From the NCBI GenBank assembly GCA_016946835.1, contig JACVTC010000045.1:218501-282500 (forward strand): 64,000 nucleotides of DNA, read 5' to 3'. The translations under genes were made by a program, and so were the position numbers. Under the pieces are notes generated by a model. The model was not told where the DNA came from and did no database searches. It was given only the letters and a program-made list of their open reading frames with translations. Source of the stretch: Neocallimastix lanati (nom. inval.) (Eukaryota > Neocallimastigomycota > Neocallimastigomycetes > Neocallimastigales > Neocallimastigaceae). Of this stretch, positions 25,851-37,340 are shown piece after piece; position 1 is the first letter of the stretch, and each line of letters opens with the position of its first letter.

Positions 25851-26270
25851 CAAAATCATATTTAATTAATAATTTGATTGGTAATAAATTATAATTATTA
25901 ATCTTAAAATATTTAAAATATTATTTCTAATTTTTACATCCTAAATTTATATTTTAAATATAAATTTTATATTTTGAATAATAACTAAAATTATACCAAT
26001 TGCTTTAATTTTTAAATTTTATAAATTAAATATATCTATAGAAATATATATATACAATAATATTTTATCTTGATAATTATATAATTGATTTTAATAAAAT
26101 TAGATACAAATAAAAAAAAATTATAAATAACATTTATTTTATTAAATGAATTTCTTAAATTATTGATATATATTAATATTTTTATTATAAATAGAAAATA
26201 AAAATAAATATCTTTTTTCTGTCATAGTAATTTATTAAATAAAAATTTGAAAATAATTCATCAAATATTA

Positions 26271-26474
26271 TTTTAGACACATTAATGTTTATATAATTAA
26301 ATAATAGTTTAATTTATTTATATTATAGATATTTTATTATTTATTAATATATTTTTTATGAAAATAGAACTAAAGAAAAACATATTCATTTAGAAAGCTT
26401 TTATACATGAATATTATTTATTAAATTAATTGATTGGTTAATATAAAATGAAATATAGTAAATATATTTTAACA
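26271..26474 (-). repeat. 3' LTR of copy D
   Basis: 204 bp. In element orientation it begins TGTTAAAATAT right after the purine tract and ends next to the target duplication. Confidence 0.92.
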
Positions 26475-26482
26475 CTCCTCCT

Positions 26483-26513
26483 CAAATGTAACTTCGTTTC
26501 AATGTTACATTTG
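26483..26513 (-). promoter_or_regulatory. Hairpin abutting the polypurine tract of copy D
   Basis: Perfect 10-bp stem CAAATGTAAC/GTTACATTTG (26483-26492, 26504-26513) with an 11-nt loop. In element orientation the purine tract AGGAGGAG and the LTR follow immediately. Confidence 0.65.
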
Positions 26514-26539
26514 TTTAATTTTAACTATATTTTTTAGAA

Positions 26540-29500
26540 TTAAAATTTTAAATCCTCAATTTTATATAATAAAGAATTTCTGAATTTTTCCATAAGAGTG
26601 TTATTCAGATATTTAGTGAATCCATCGGCCAAATTATTTTGAGATTGAATATATTCTAATTTTATAAAATTTTTATTTATTATTTCTCTAATATAATGAA
26701 TTCTTATATCAATATGTTTTGTTTTCGGATTAATGGATTGATTTTTGCTGTTGAATATGGCAGCTTTGTTATCTATTTTTATTTTAATACATTTAATATT
26801 ATAATATAATTCTTTCATTAAATTTAAATACCAAATGCAGTGCTTGCCACATTCACTCAGACTATAATACTCCGATTCTGCAGTAGATGTTGACACACAG
26901 TGTTGTAGCTTGGAACACCAGCTAGTTGGTGCGTTGCCCATGGTTACTAAAAAACCTGTTGTTGATTTTCTGGTTTCAGTATCTCCTGCAAAGTCGGCAT
27001 CAACAAAGTCTTCTATTCCTAGTTTCCTTGTATAGTTTATCCCGTAACTCGTTGTTCCTTTAAGATATCTTAGTATTCTTACGACATTGTTCCAGTCTTC
27101 CATATTCGGATTATTTGATTTTCGTGTTGCTTTACTTACCGAAAATAGAATATCAGGTCTGGTGCATATAGCAATGTAGAGTAAATTTCCTATTGCACTT
27201 CGGTAGGTAGTTTGATTAAACTTTATATTTCTAAGTTTGTCGTCCGTAATTGGTTTTGTATTCCTTAATGGTTTTTCATTATTCATATTGAATTTCTCTA
27301 AAACCTCTATAATGTATCTTCTTTGATGCATAAAATATCCATTTTTGTGTTTAACAAATTTTATTCCGATAACGAAATCCACGTCTCCAATTTCTTTTAT
27401 TTTATATTTTCTTTTGAATTATTCTTTTATAATTTTAATTTCATTCTCTTTTCCAGCGATTAAAATATCGTCAACATAAATACCGACGATACATAAAATG
27501 TTTTTATTTTTACCATTTTTTACATATATACATGGTTCACTTACCATTCTTCTAAGTCCTATTTTAGTTAAGAATTTATTAATTTCTTTATTCCATTCTC
27601 GTCCGCTTTGTTTCAGACCATATATAGCCTTGTTTAATTTCCAGTATTTTGTATTAAAGTCTGGATGACCTTCTGGAGGTTTCATATAAATATTTTCACT
27701 TAACTTGGCATTAAGGTAAGCAGCGTTTATATCGATTTGTTCTATATTAAAATTATTTTGGGCTGCAATTGAAGTTAAAATTCTGATAGAGTCGTGTTTT
27801 AACGTTGGTGCAAAAGTATCATGAAAGTCTATTCCAAGTTCTTGGATAAAACCTCGTGCTACCAATCTTGCCTTTCTTTTTGTTATCTCGCCATTCGCAT
27901 TTCTTTTATATTTGAAAATCCATCGTGAGGAAATTACATTGGCATTTTTGGGTATATATTTAATTGTATTAAATACATTTAAGTTTTTCATACTGCTTAA
28001 TTCTTCATTTACTGCATTAATCCACTCTTTTCTATCAATTAAATTTTGAATGTCTTTATAATTTTCTGGTTCTCTTAAGGTATTTGTTGTCTTTCTTCTT
28101 TTGTTATTACTTTCATTTATAATATTCATAGTTCTTTTTTTATTATTGTTCTCGATATTATTTAATTTAAATGAATTGTTATTAGTCAATAAAGTATTTA
28201 TAATTTCGTTTACATTACGTTGAATATAATTTTTATTGATAATTGTGTTGTCATTTACTCTGCTGCTTTCAATATTATTATTGTTATTGATTGTTTTATT
28301 GGCTGTATTATCATTTATTTTATTATTAGTATCTTCTCTATTTTGGCTATTATTATTATTTTCAATATTATTATTATTAATTCTAATTTTATTATTACTA
28401 TTATTTGTATTATTATTATTATTATTATTTATATTATTATTATTGATAAAATTATTATTGGTTATGTCATTATTATTAATTTTATTATTGTTTATATTAT
28501 TATTATTATTTGTATTATTATTAATGAAATTATTGTTATGGTTATTATTATTGATATTTTCATTGTTATTGTTACTATTATTGTTACTGTAATTATTATT
28601 TCTTTGTTTTTTGTTATATTTTCTTTTATTCTTAGAATTATTTTTATTGATTATATCTTCGTATATATTTTGTATATTGCTATTATTTAATATTGGTGAA
28701 TTTCTTAGGATGTTTTCTGAATTAAAAAATTCATTAGAACTTGGATAATCAATTTTATTTAATCTTTGTTGAATATTATGATTAATGTTATATGTATTGG
28801 TATCATATGTATTTTTATTATAATATGTATTATATGTATTATTTCCTCTGATTTCGTGATCCGGAATAAAATTGGAAAATTCAGGTGAGCATTCTTTAAG
28901 ATAACTGTTTCCAGGATTGGATTCGAAAAAAGCAACAGATCTAGATAGGATTATTTTATTAGTAGTAATATCTAAAATTTTGTAAGCTGATGGTTCAGAG
29001 TATCCTAGAAAAATCCCTGGTTTAGTATTGTTATCGAATTTAGATCTAAAGACTTTAGGAATAAAGAAATAAACTTTGCATCCAAATACTTTAATATTTG
29101 AATAGTTGACCATTGTTTTGTTAATTATTTCATAAGGTATTTTCATATTTATTCCTTTGTGTGGAATGCGATTATGTATATAATTAGCAGTAGAGGTAGC
29201 ATCTTCCCAAAATTGGTGACTAAGTTTAGAGTCATTCAGCATAGCTTTGGCGGAATTAATTAGGGTGCCATTGAATCGTTCCACCCTTCCATTTTGTTGT
29301 GGGTTATATGGTACAGTTAGCTGATGTTTGATACCATAAGATTTAAAGAATAAATTAAAATTATTATTGCAAAATTCTGTACCATTATCCGTTAGAATAT
29401 ATATAATTCTAGTATTATACTTATTTTTAATACTTAAAAACCAATTGTAAAATGAGTTAAAGGTGTCACTTTTAGATTTTAAAAACAAAGTCCATCCATA

Positions 29501-31327
29501 GCGTGAATAGTCATCGAGGATTGTAAAAAGATATTTGTTACCATAAAGTGATTCAGGAAGAGGTCCAACCAAGTCCATGTGAAGTAATTCAAATATATGT
29601 TTCGACTTATTTATTGCTTGCTTATATGGTTTATTTTTAAGTTTTGAATTCATACAAATTGGGCATTGATTAACTGGTGTATTAAGTTTTAATAATTTGT
29701 TTTTAATATGACTAATATCAAAATGACATAATCTTCTATGCCATAAATTTAATCTCTTTGCTGCATTTGGTGTAGTGAAATTTATTTCTAAATTATTATG
29801 TTGATTGTTATTATTATTGAGATTTATTTTATTATTGGAAAACCAAATTTTAAATGTATTAGTCTTGGTTGCAGTGATGTTAACTATTCTTTTATCATTG
29901 CTATCGTAAATGATTGCATATGATTTATTATTTGAATTATTAAAAACAATTTTATAATTTTCTTTTAGTAATTTGCATATAGATATTAAATTTTTATTGA
30001 TGGCTGGAGAGTAGTATACCTCATTAAGTATTACTTCATTGTTGTTTACATACCCCTTAAATTTTCCTATATGGACAGCTGTAATTATTTGTCCATTAGC
30101 TAGATTAATTTCTTCATTACATTTTTTTATGTCTATTAGAAGATTAAGATTGCTTGTGATATTGATTGAAGCACCGGAGTCCAAAATCCAACATGAAAGA
30201 AAGTTTTTGTCACTATCTTCATTTAAAAATTCTTTTTCAATGTTGCAGTAATTTAATTCAATATTATTTTCTGTATTATAATCTTTAGTAAAGGCATCTG
30301 CGTATATTGTGTCATAATTACTTGAAGAGGCATCATTAGTGTTCACATAATTAATATCGTTTTGAAATTTTCTTTTGTTTTTAGTTCTTTTATTAAATTT
30401 ATTTTTGTTTTGATTTTTATATAAATTATTTTTTCTGAATTTACATTCATAGAAGTAACGTCCTCTTCTTCCACAATAGTTACATCTTCCACTACTCCTT
30501 TTGAGACTTTTTCTTTTACCTTTAGTTCTATTATTGTTTCGATAATTCTTGCTCTTTCTTGTTTCAGCATTGAAGAGAACATTATTGTTGTTTTCCTGAA
30601 TTGAATTTTTTTCTTTTAAATTAGATAAAACGATATTAGGGATGATTTCCTTAACATAGGAGCAGCATGATTCCCAACTCTTATGTTGAAAGACGTTTAT
30701 CCACCTTAGATCTTCAGGTAAGCATCTATTTAGAATGCCGATTTTTGTATTTATACTAAGGTCATTGTCAATTTTCTCAAGTTCGTCTATTAAATTTTGC
30801 AAATTGGCAATGAATATATTTATATCGGTCTTGGTGTCAAACTTCATTGTTTCAATTTTGTTTTGGATTTCGATTTTTCTTCTTTCCTTGCTTTTGGTAA
30901 ACGATTCTTGGAAGATGTTCCAAATTTGAAAAGCGGTCTTTTCATTTCCATTTATTAGTTTTTGTGTTTGTTCTCCAAGCCCATTTATGATAATCCATTT
31001 GGCCGTGATGTCGTTAGTTATATCAATGTTTTTAGTGTTCTTTTCATAAACTAACGAACTATCAAATTGATCCTCCGGGTAATCTGTTAATTCTTCACTT
31101 ATATCTCTCTTTCTTAACTTCTTTACAATTGGATGAAGGACATATTTGGTTAATTTATTTATTGTTAGCAAATACAGAATTTTTCTTCTCCAACCAGGGT
31201 AGTTTTCTGTATTTAGTTCAGTAATTTGGTTGAAATTTTCGGAATAATTAAAGGTTATTCCGTTATGTGTAATATCTTCTCCGGTGAGGTTGATAACTTG
31301 TTCTTGGTTTCTTCTTCTTCCAGCCAT
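26540..31327 (-). pseudogene. gag-pol coding region of copy D
   Basis: Starts at an ATG at 31327 (MAGRRRNQEQVINL) and ends with RNase H near 26540. It is one very long frame through gag, protease, integrase and most of RT, with a long Asn-rich linker between integrase and RT. About one break, so the copy is close to intact. Confidence 0.88.
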
Positions 31328-31713
31328 TTCGAGTACTTTTGAAATTTAAAATTTTTATTATTGTTTTAAATTAATTATATATTTTTTTTTAAAATTTAAA
31401 TTTGATTTCATTAATTTGTTACTATTTTTATCTCATTTAGTATTGTAATACCAAACTTAAATAAATAAGGCATTTATATTATTTAATTTATTATTAATTT
31501 TGATTAAATAAAAGGTGATTATTATTTGATTAGATTTTTTATTTTTTATTCATTGATTAGTTTTATAATTTCATTTTAATATATTTGATATATTATATAA
31601 TGTAATTTATTCAAAATTTTATTTAATACATATAATTAGTTTTTTTATTATTACTTTAATTTATTTATATTTTTTTTTATATTAATAATATTTTAGTTTC
31701 AAATTTATCTAAA

Positions 31714-31944
31714 TACCATCAGTTGACTATTTATTTCTCATCTTGATGATATTAGATTTAATTTAATTTAATATTAGTATCATCAGTTGACTATTTATTT
31801 CTCATCTTGATGATACTGTGTTTATTTTATTTTTAATATTAATATCATCAGTTGACAATAAATTTTTCATCTTGATGATATCATTTTTATTTTTTTTTAA
31901 TATTAATATCATCAGTTGACAATAAATTGTTCATCTTGATGATA
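31714..31944 (-). repeat. Leader hairpin array of copy D, 4 units
   Basis: Four units at 31714-31752, 31778-31815, 31842-31882 and 31906-31944. Each has outer arms ATCATCA/TGATGAT; the fourth also has an inner ACAAT/ATTGT stem. The sequence is unrelated to the arrays of the B and E families. Confidence 0.8.
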
Positions 31945-32144
31945 TTAATTTTATTATTTAACAATTTAACTATAATTTTATTTATTGTTGATTAAAAAAA
32001 TCTTTATTTCTTATGGATTTGATTCGGTAATAAATAAAATACAATAAATAATAAAAATAATAATTTATTAGTTCTTTGGTTTTATTGAAAGGTAAAAATA
32101 GAAAAATTTAATTTATATTATAACTTAACTTTATTTTAATTCAA

Positions 32145-32173
32145 ACTCAATTAGTAGATTGAGACTCTTAATC
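32145..32173 (-). promoter_or_regulatory. Primer-binding site of copy D (tRNA-Lys(CUU) half)
   Basis: The + strand shows TGAGACTCTTAATC (32160-32173), identical to the tRNA-Lys(CUU) anticodon arm, directly at the LTR edge. Next to it CTCAAT/ATTGAG pair as a hairpin. Confidence 0.7.
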
Positions 32174-32377
32174 TTTTAGACACATTAATGTTTATATAAT
32201 TAAATAATAGTTTAATTTATTTATATTATAGATATTTTATTATTTATTAATATATTTTTTATGAAAATAGAACTAAAGAAAAACATATTCATTTAGAAAG
32301 CTTTTATACATGAATATTATTTATTGAATTAATTGATTGGTTAATATAAAATGAAATATAGTAAATATATTTTAACA
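32174..32377 (-). repeat. 5' LTR of copy D
   Basis: 204 bp, one difference from the copy at 26271-26474. It ends at the TATTA duplication. Confidence 0.92.
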
Positions 32378-32382
32378 TATTA

Positions 32383-32948
32383 AAATAAAAATACTTTATA
32401 AAATGTATTATAAAATTCCATTCTATAATAATCATATTATTTTGAAGTAATATAAAATTTTTTAATTCAAAAAAATACTAAAATTTTAATTAATAAAAGA
32501 AATTAAAAATGAATTTTCATACTTTAAAATAAATTAAAAAAAAAAAAAAAAACTTTTTAATATGACATTGCTTAATTTTATTATTTATATTATAAATTTA
32601 TTATTTATTTTAAAATATTAAATGATTAATATTTTTAATTTTAATTATCTAATCCTTATTAAATAATTTAAAAAATATATAATTGATAAAAAATATAAAA
32701 GAATTATTATTTTATAAAAATTAATCATAAATAAAAAAAATATTCCGAAAGTTGAAATTGTATAACTATAAATATAAAAATAACCTTTTATTTGCGATAA
32801 ATATATATTAATAATATATTATTATTATTATTATAATTATATATTTCAGATATTATAAATTGATATAATTAAAAATAAAAAATATATATATATTTATATT
32901 TATTTATATAATTTTATTATTTAATAAAGTTAAATAAAAATTTAAAAG
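32383..32948. other. AT-rich spacer upstream of the acidic repeat gene
   Basis: No gene or repeat unit recognised. It presumably holds the promoter of the gene starting at 32949; no specific element can be identified in such biased sequence. Confidence 0.5.
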
Positions 32949-35006
32949 ATGATATATTTTAAAGTTTTGCATATAGTATTATTAATTATACTTATTTGTT
33001 TCCAAGTAGTGAATACAAAAAAAAAGGGTAATAGTATTGAAAATTATTATAGTGAGGAAAAGGAAATACAAAATAAAAGATATATAGCATATGATATTAA
33101 CAATATAGAAATAAGTGATAACAATAATGAAAATGTAAATATAGATGAACGTGATGAGATAAATGAAGAAGAAGAAAATGAGGAAGAAGAAGAAGAAGAA
33201 GAAGAAAATGAGGAGGAAGAAGAAGAAGAAAATGAGGAGGAAGAAGAAGAAGAAAATGATGAGATAAATGAAGAAGAAGAAAATGAGGAAGAAGAAGAAG
33301 AAGAAGAAGAAAATGAGGAAGAAGAAGAAGAAGAAGAAGAAGAAGAAGAAAATGAGGAGGAAGAAGAAGAAGAAAATGAGGAAGAAGAAGAAGAAGAAGA
33401 AGAAAATGAGGAAGAAGAAGAAGAAGAAGAAGAAAATGAGGAAGAAGAAGAAGAAGAAGAAGAAGAAGAAGAAAATGAGGAGGAAGAAGAAGAAGAAAAT
33501 GAGGAGGAAGAAGAAGAAGAAAATGAGGAAGAAGAAGAAGAAGAAGAAGAAAATGAAGAGGAAGAAGAAGAAGAAGAAGAAGAAAATGAGGAAGAAGAAG
33601 AAGAAGAAGAAGAAAATGAGGAAGAAGAAGAAGAAGAAGAAGAAAATGAGGAAGAAGAAGAAGAAGAAGAAGAAAATGAGGAAGAAGAAGAAGAAGAAGA
33701 AGAAAATGAGGAAGAAGAAGAAGAAGAAGAAGAAGAAGAAGAAAATGAGGAGGAAGAAGAAGAAGAAAATGAGGAGGAAGAAGAAGAAGAAAATGAGGAA
33801 GAAGAAGAAGAAGAAGAAGAAAATGAAGAGGAAGAAGAAGAAGAAAATGAGGAAGAAGAAGAAGAAGAAGAAGAAAATGAAGAGGAAGAAGAAGAAGAAG
33901 AAGAAGAAGAAAATGAGGAGGAAGAAGAAGAAGAAAATGAGGAGGAAGAAGAAGAAGAAAATGAGGAGGAAGAAGAAGAAGAAAATGATGAGATAAATGA
34001 AGAAGAAGAAAATGAGGAAGAAGAAGAAGAAGAAGAAGAAAATGAGGAAGAAGAAGAAGAAGAAGAAGAAAATGAGGAAGAAGAAGAAGAAGAAGAAGAA
34101 GAAGAAGAAAATGAGGAGGAAGAAGAAGAAGAAAATGAGGAAGAAGAAGAAGAAGAAGAAGAAAATGAGGAAGAAGAAGAAGAAGAAGAAGAAAATGAGG
34201 AAGAAGAAGAAGAAGAAGAAGAAAATGAGGAAGAAGAAGAAGAAGAAGAAGAAAATGAGGAAGAAGAAGAAGAAGAAGAAGAAGAAAATGAGGAGGAAGA
34301 AGAAGAAGAAGAAGAAGAAGAAAATGAGGAAGAAGAAGAAGAAGAAGAAGAAGAAAATGAGGAGGAAGAAGAAGAAGAAAATGAGGAAGAAGAAGAAGAA
34401 GAAGAAGAAAATGAGGAAGAAGAAGAAGAAGAAGAAGAAGAAAATGAAGAGGAAGAAGAAGAAGAAGAAGAAAATGAAGAGGAAGAAGAAGAAGAAGAAG
34501 AAGAAAATGAGGAAGAAGAAGAAGAAGAAGAAGAAAATGAGGAAGAAGAAGAAGAAGAAGAAGAAAATGAGGAAGAAGAAGAAGAAGAAGAAGAAAATGA
34601 GGAAGAAGAAGAAGAAGAAGAAGAAAATGAGGAAGAAGAAGAAGAAGAAGAAGAAAATGAGGAAGAAGAAGAAGAAGAAGAAGAAGAAGAAGAAAATGAG
34701 GAGGAAGAAGAAGAAGAAAATGAGGAAGAAGAAGAAGAAGAAGAAGAAAATGAGGAAGAAGAAGAAGAAGAAGAAGAAAATGAGGAAGAAGAAGAAGAAG
34801 AAGAAGAAAATGAGGAAGAAGAAGAAGAAGAAGAAGAAAATGAGGAGGAAGAAGAAGAAGAAGAAGAAGAAAATGAGGAGGAAGAAGAAGAAGAAGAAGA
34901 AGAAAATGAGGAGGAAGAAGAAGAAGAAAATGAGGAAGAAGAAGAAGAAGAAGAAGAAAATGAGGAAGAAGAAGAAGAAGAAGAAGAAGAAAATGAAGAG
35001 GAAGAA

Positions 35007-35053
<47 letters not shown>

Positions 35054-37340
35054 AAATGAGGAAGAAGAAGAAGAAGAAGAAGAAAATAATGAAGAAGAAA
35101 ATAATGAAGAAGAAAATAATGAAGAAGAAAATAATGAAGAAGAAAATAATGAAGAAGAAAATAATGAAGAAAAAAATAATGAAGAAGAAAATAATGAAGA
35201 GGAGGAAAATGAGAAAGAAAATAATATAGAAGAAAATAATGAAGAAGAATATGAGAAAGAAAATAATGAAGAAGAAAATAATGAAGAGGAGGAAAATGAA
35301 GAAAAAAATAATGAAGAAGAAAATAATGAAGAAGAAAATGAGAAAGAAAATAATGAAGAGGAGGAAAATGAAGAAGAAAATAATGAAGAAGAAAATAATG
35401 AAGAGGAGGAAAATGAAGAAGAAAATAATGAAGAAGAAAATAATGAAGAGGAGGAAAATGAAGAAGAAAATAATGAAGAAGAAAATAATGAAGAAGAAAA
35501 TGAGAAAGAAAATAATATAGAAGAAAATAATGAAGAAGAAAATAATGAAGAAGAAAATAATGAAGAGGAGGAAAATGAGAAAGAAAATAATATAGAAGAA
35601 AATAATGAAGAAGAATATGAGAAAGAAAATAATGAAGAAGAAAATAATGAAGAGGAGGAAAATGAAGAAAAAAATAATGAAGAAGAAAATAATGAAGAAG
35701 AAAATGAGAAAGAAAATAATGAAGAAGAAAATAATGAAGAAGAAAATAATGAAGAAGAAAATAATGAAGAAGAAAATAATGAAGAAGAAAATAATGAAGA
35801 AGAAAATAATGAAGAAAAAAATAATGAAGAAGAAAATGAGGAAGAAAATAATGAAGAGGAGGAAAATGAAGAAGAAAATAATGAAGAAGAAAATGAGAAA
35901 GAAAATAATATAGAAGAAAATAATGAAGAAGAAAATAATGAAGAGGAGGAAAATGAGAAAGAAAATAATATAGAAGAAAATAATGAAGAAGAATATGAGA
36001 AAGAAAATAATGAAGAAGAAAATAATGAAGAGGAGGAAAATGAAGAAAAAAATAATGAAGAAGAAAATGAGAAAGAAAATAATGAAGAGGAGGAAAATGA
36101 AGAAGAAAATAATGAAGAAGAAAATAATGAAGAGGAGGAAAATGAAGAAGAAAATAATGAAGAAGAAAATAATGAAGAGGAGGAAAATGAAGAAGAAAAT
36201 AATGAAGAAGAAAATAATGAAGAAGAAAATGAGAAAGAAAATAATATAGAAGAAAATAATGAAGAAGAAAATAATGAAGAAGAAAATAATGAAGAAGAAA
36301 ATAATGAAGAAGAATATGAGAAAGAAAATATTGAAGAAGAAAATAATGAAGAAGAAAATAATGAAGAAGAAAATAATGAAGAAGAAAATAATGAAGAAGA
36401 ATATGAGAAAGAAAATAATGAAGAAGAAAATAATGAAGAGGAGGAAAATGAAGAAGAAAATAATGAAGAAGAAAATAATGAAGAGGAGGAAAATGAAGAA
36501 GAAAATAATGAAGAAGAAAATAATGAAGAGGAGGAAAATGAAGAAGAAAATAATGAAGAAGAAAATAATGAAGAGGAGGAAAATGAAGAAGAAAATAATG
36601 AAGAAGAAAATAATGAAGAAGAAAATAATGAAGAAGAAAATAATGAAGAAGAAAATAATGAAGAAGAAAATAATGAAGAAGAAAATAATGAAGAAGAATA
36701 TGAGAAAGAAAATATTGAAGAAGAAAATAATGAAGAAGAAAATAATGAAGAAGAAAATGAGAAAGAAAATAATGAAGAAGAAAATAATGGAGAAGAAAAT
36801 AATGAAGAAGAAAATGAGGATGAAAATATGAATATAGAAACTGATGATATTGGATATATTATTGATGAAGATAATATTTACACATGTAGTAAACAAAGTT
36901 CAAACAATATAATTTGTAAGAAATATACAATTTCAGAAACCTCATGTACTTCAAATAATATAGGAAAATTATTTATAGAAGATGAAAAGATTTCTATTTG
37001 TCTCAACTATTCGAATAAAGAATACAGTGTGAAATTAGATGAAGCTAATAATGGAAATTATGTACTATATAAGTCTTCAACTACAAATGAAATTTTCGGT
37101 ACAAGTAATAATAAACCATATGTTATCGTTACTGTTAATGAAAATTCTGTTATATTAAATACTAAATATTCGAATGGATTAAAATATGTATATATTAATA
37201 AGGAAGGAAGTTCAGTATCCTCAATGTATAGAATCATGAATAAAGGAGATAGCTGCCCAAAGAATGGAAATTCATCTGTTATTATGGAAGAAAATATATT
37301 GGAATTAGAATGTGACAATGGAATATGTTCGGAACCTTGA
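32949..37340 (+). CDS. Giant secreted Glu/Asn-repeat protein with C-terminal scaffoldin-type module
   Basis: 1463 residues, no intron. Residues 1-23 are a signal peptide (MIYFKVLHIVLLIILICFQ...). From about residue 70 to 712 the chain is Glu runs of 4-11, or more, separated by single Asn; from about 713 to 1290 it becomes NNEEE hexad-like repeats with occasional Lys, Tyr and Ile. The C-terminal 170 residues are ordinary sequence with about eight cysteines. NGNYVLYKSS, then PYVIVTVNENSVILN, aligns with EGSYFVNVSS and HYVIVKIEDENVIL of the 4.2-kb scaffoldin-like gene and with the matching segment of the 0.2-kb gene. No membrane helix or GPI-type tail is seen. It is probably an exported, strongly negative stalk carrying one module; cation binding or spacing at the cell surface is only a guess. 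The GAA-type repeat is length-unstable by nature, so the copy number may be approximate. Confidence 0.8.
33163..35084 (+). repeat. (GAA)n-AAT minisatellite, region I
   Basis: Units of AATGAG(G/A)A followed by 4-10 GAA codons, so unit lengths are 21, 27, 30 and 36 nt. Almost every Asn codon AAT is followed by GAG or GAA; GAG marks the unit start. The strand is purine-only apart from the T of AAT and rare GAT or ATA codons. Confidence 0.9.
35085..36815 (+). repeat. AATAATGAAGAAGAA minisatellite with ~370-bp higher-order repeat
   Basis: The basic unit is 15 nt (NNEEE). A longer block holding the rare Ile, Tyr and Lys codons (ENNIEENNEEEYEKENN) recurs at about 35211, 35578 and 35954, showing duplications of about 370 bp on top of the short repeat. 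Confidence 0.85.

Larger units (their letters stand above)
26271..32377 (-). mobile_element. Ty1/copia retrotransposon copy D, young
   Basis: Full-length element on the minus strand, 6107 bp, flanked by a 5-bp duplication TATTA (26266-26270 and 32378-32382). The two 204-bp LTRs differ at one base by eye, so insertion was recent. Parts, in minus-strand order: LTR, tRNA-Lys-type primer site, leader with four hairpins, gag with zinc knuckle, protease (LDSGASINIT), integrase, Asn-rich linker, RT (YVDDIL), RNase H (STAESEYY, LADGFTK), hairpin, purine tract, LTR. It looks almost whole, with about one break. Confidence 0.93.

Noticed and set aside
28220-28690. Ile/Leu-rich frames opposite the Asn linker of copy D
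   Set aside because: Shadow of AAT/AAC codon runs in the element's own coding strand.
33268-36831. Lys/Arg/Met/Ile-rich open frames on the + strand inside the acidic gene
   Set aside because: Frame-shifted readings of the same (GAA)n repeat; they only start at the ATG created by AATGAG.
32982-36896. Long open frame on the minus strand opposite the acidic gene, Phe/Ile/Leu only
   Set aside because: It is the mirror of GAA and AAT codons (TTC, ATT) and has no composition of its own. The + strand has a signal peptide and a homologous C-terminal module.
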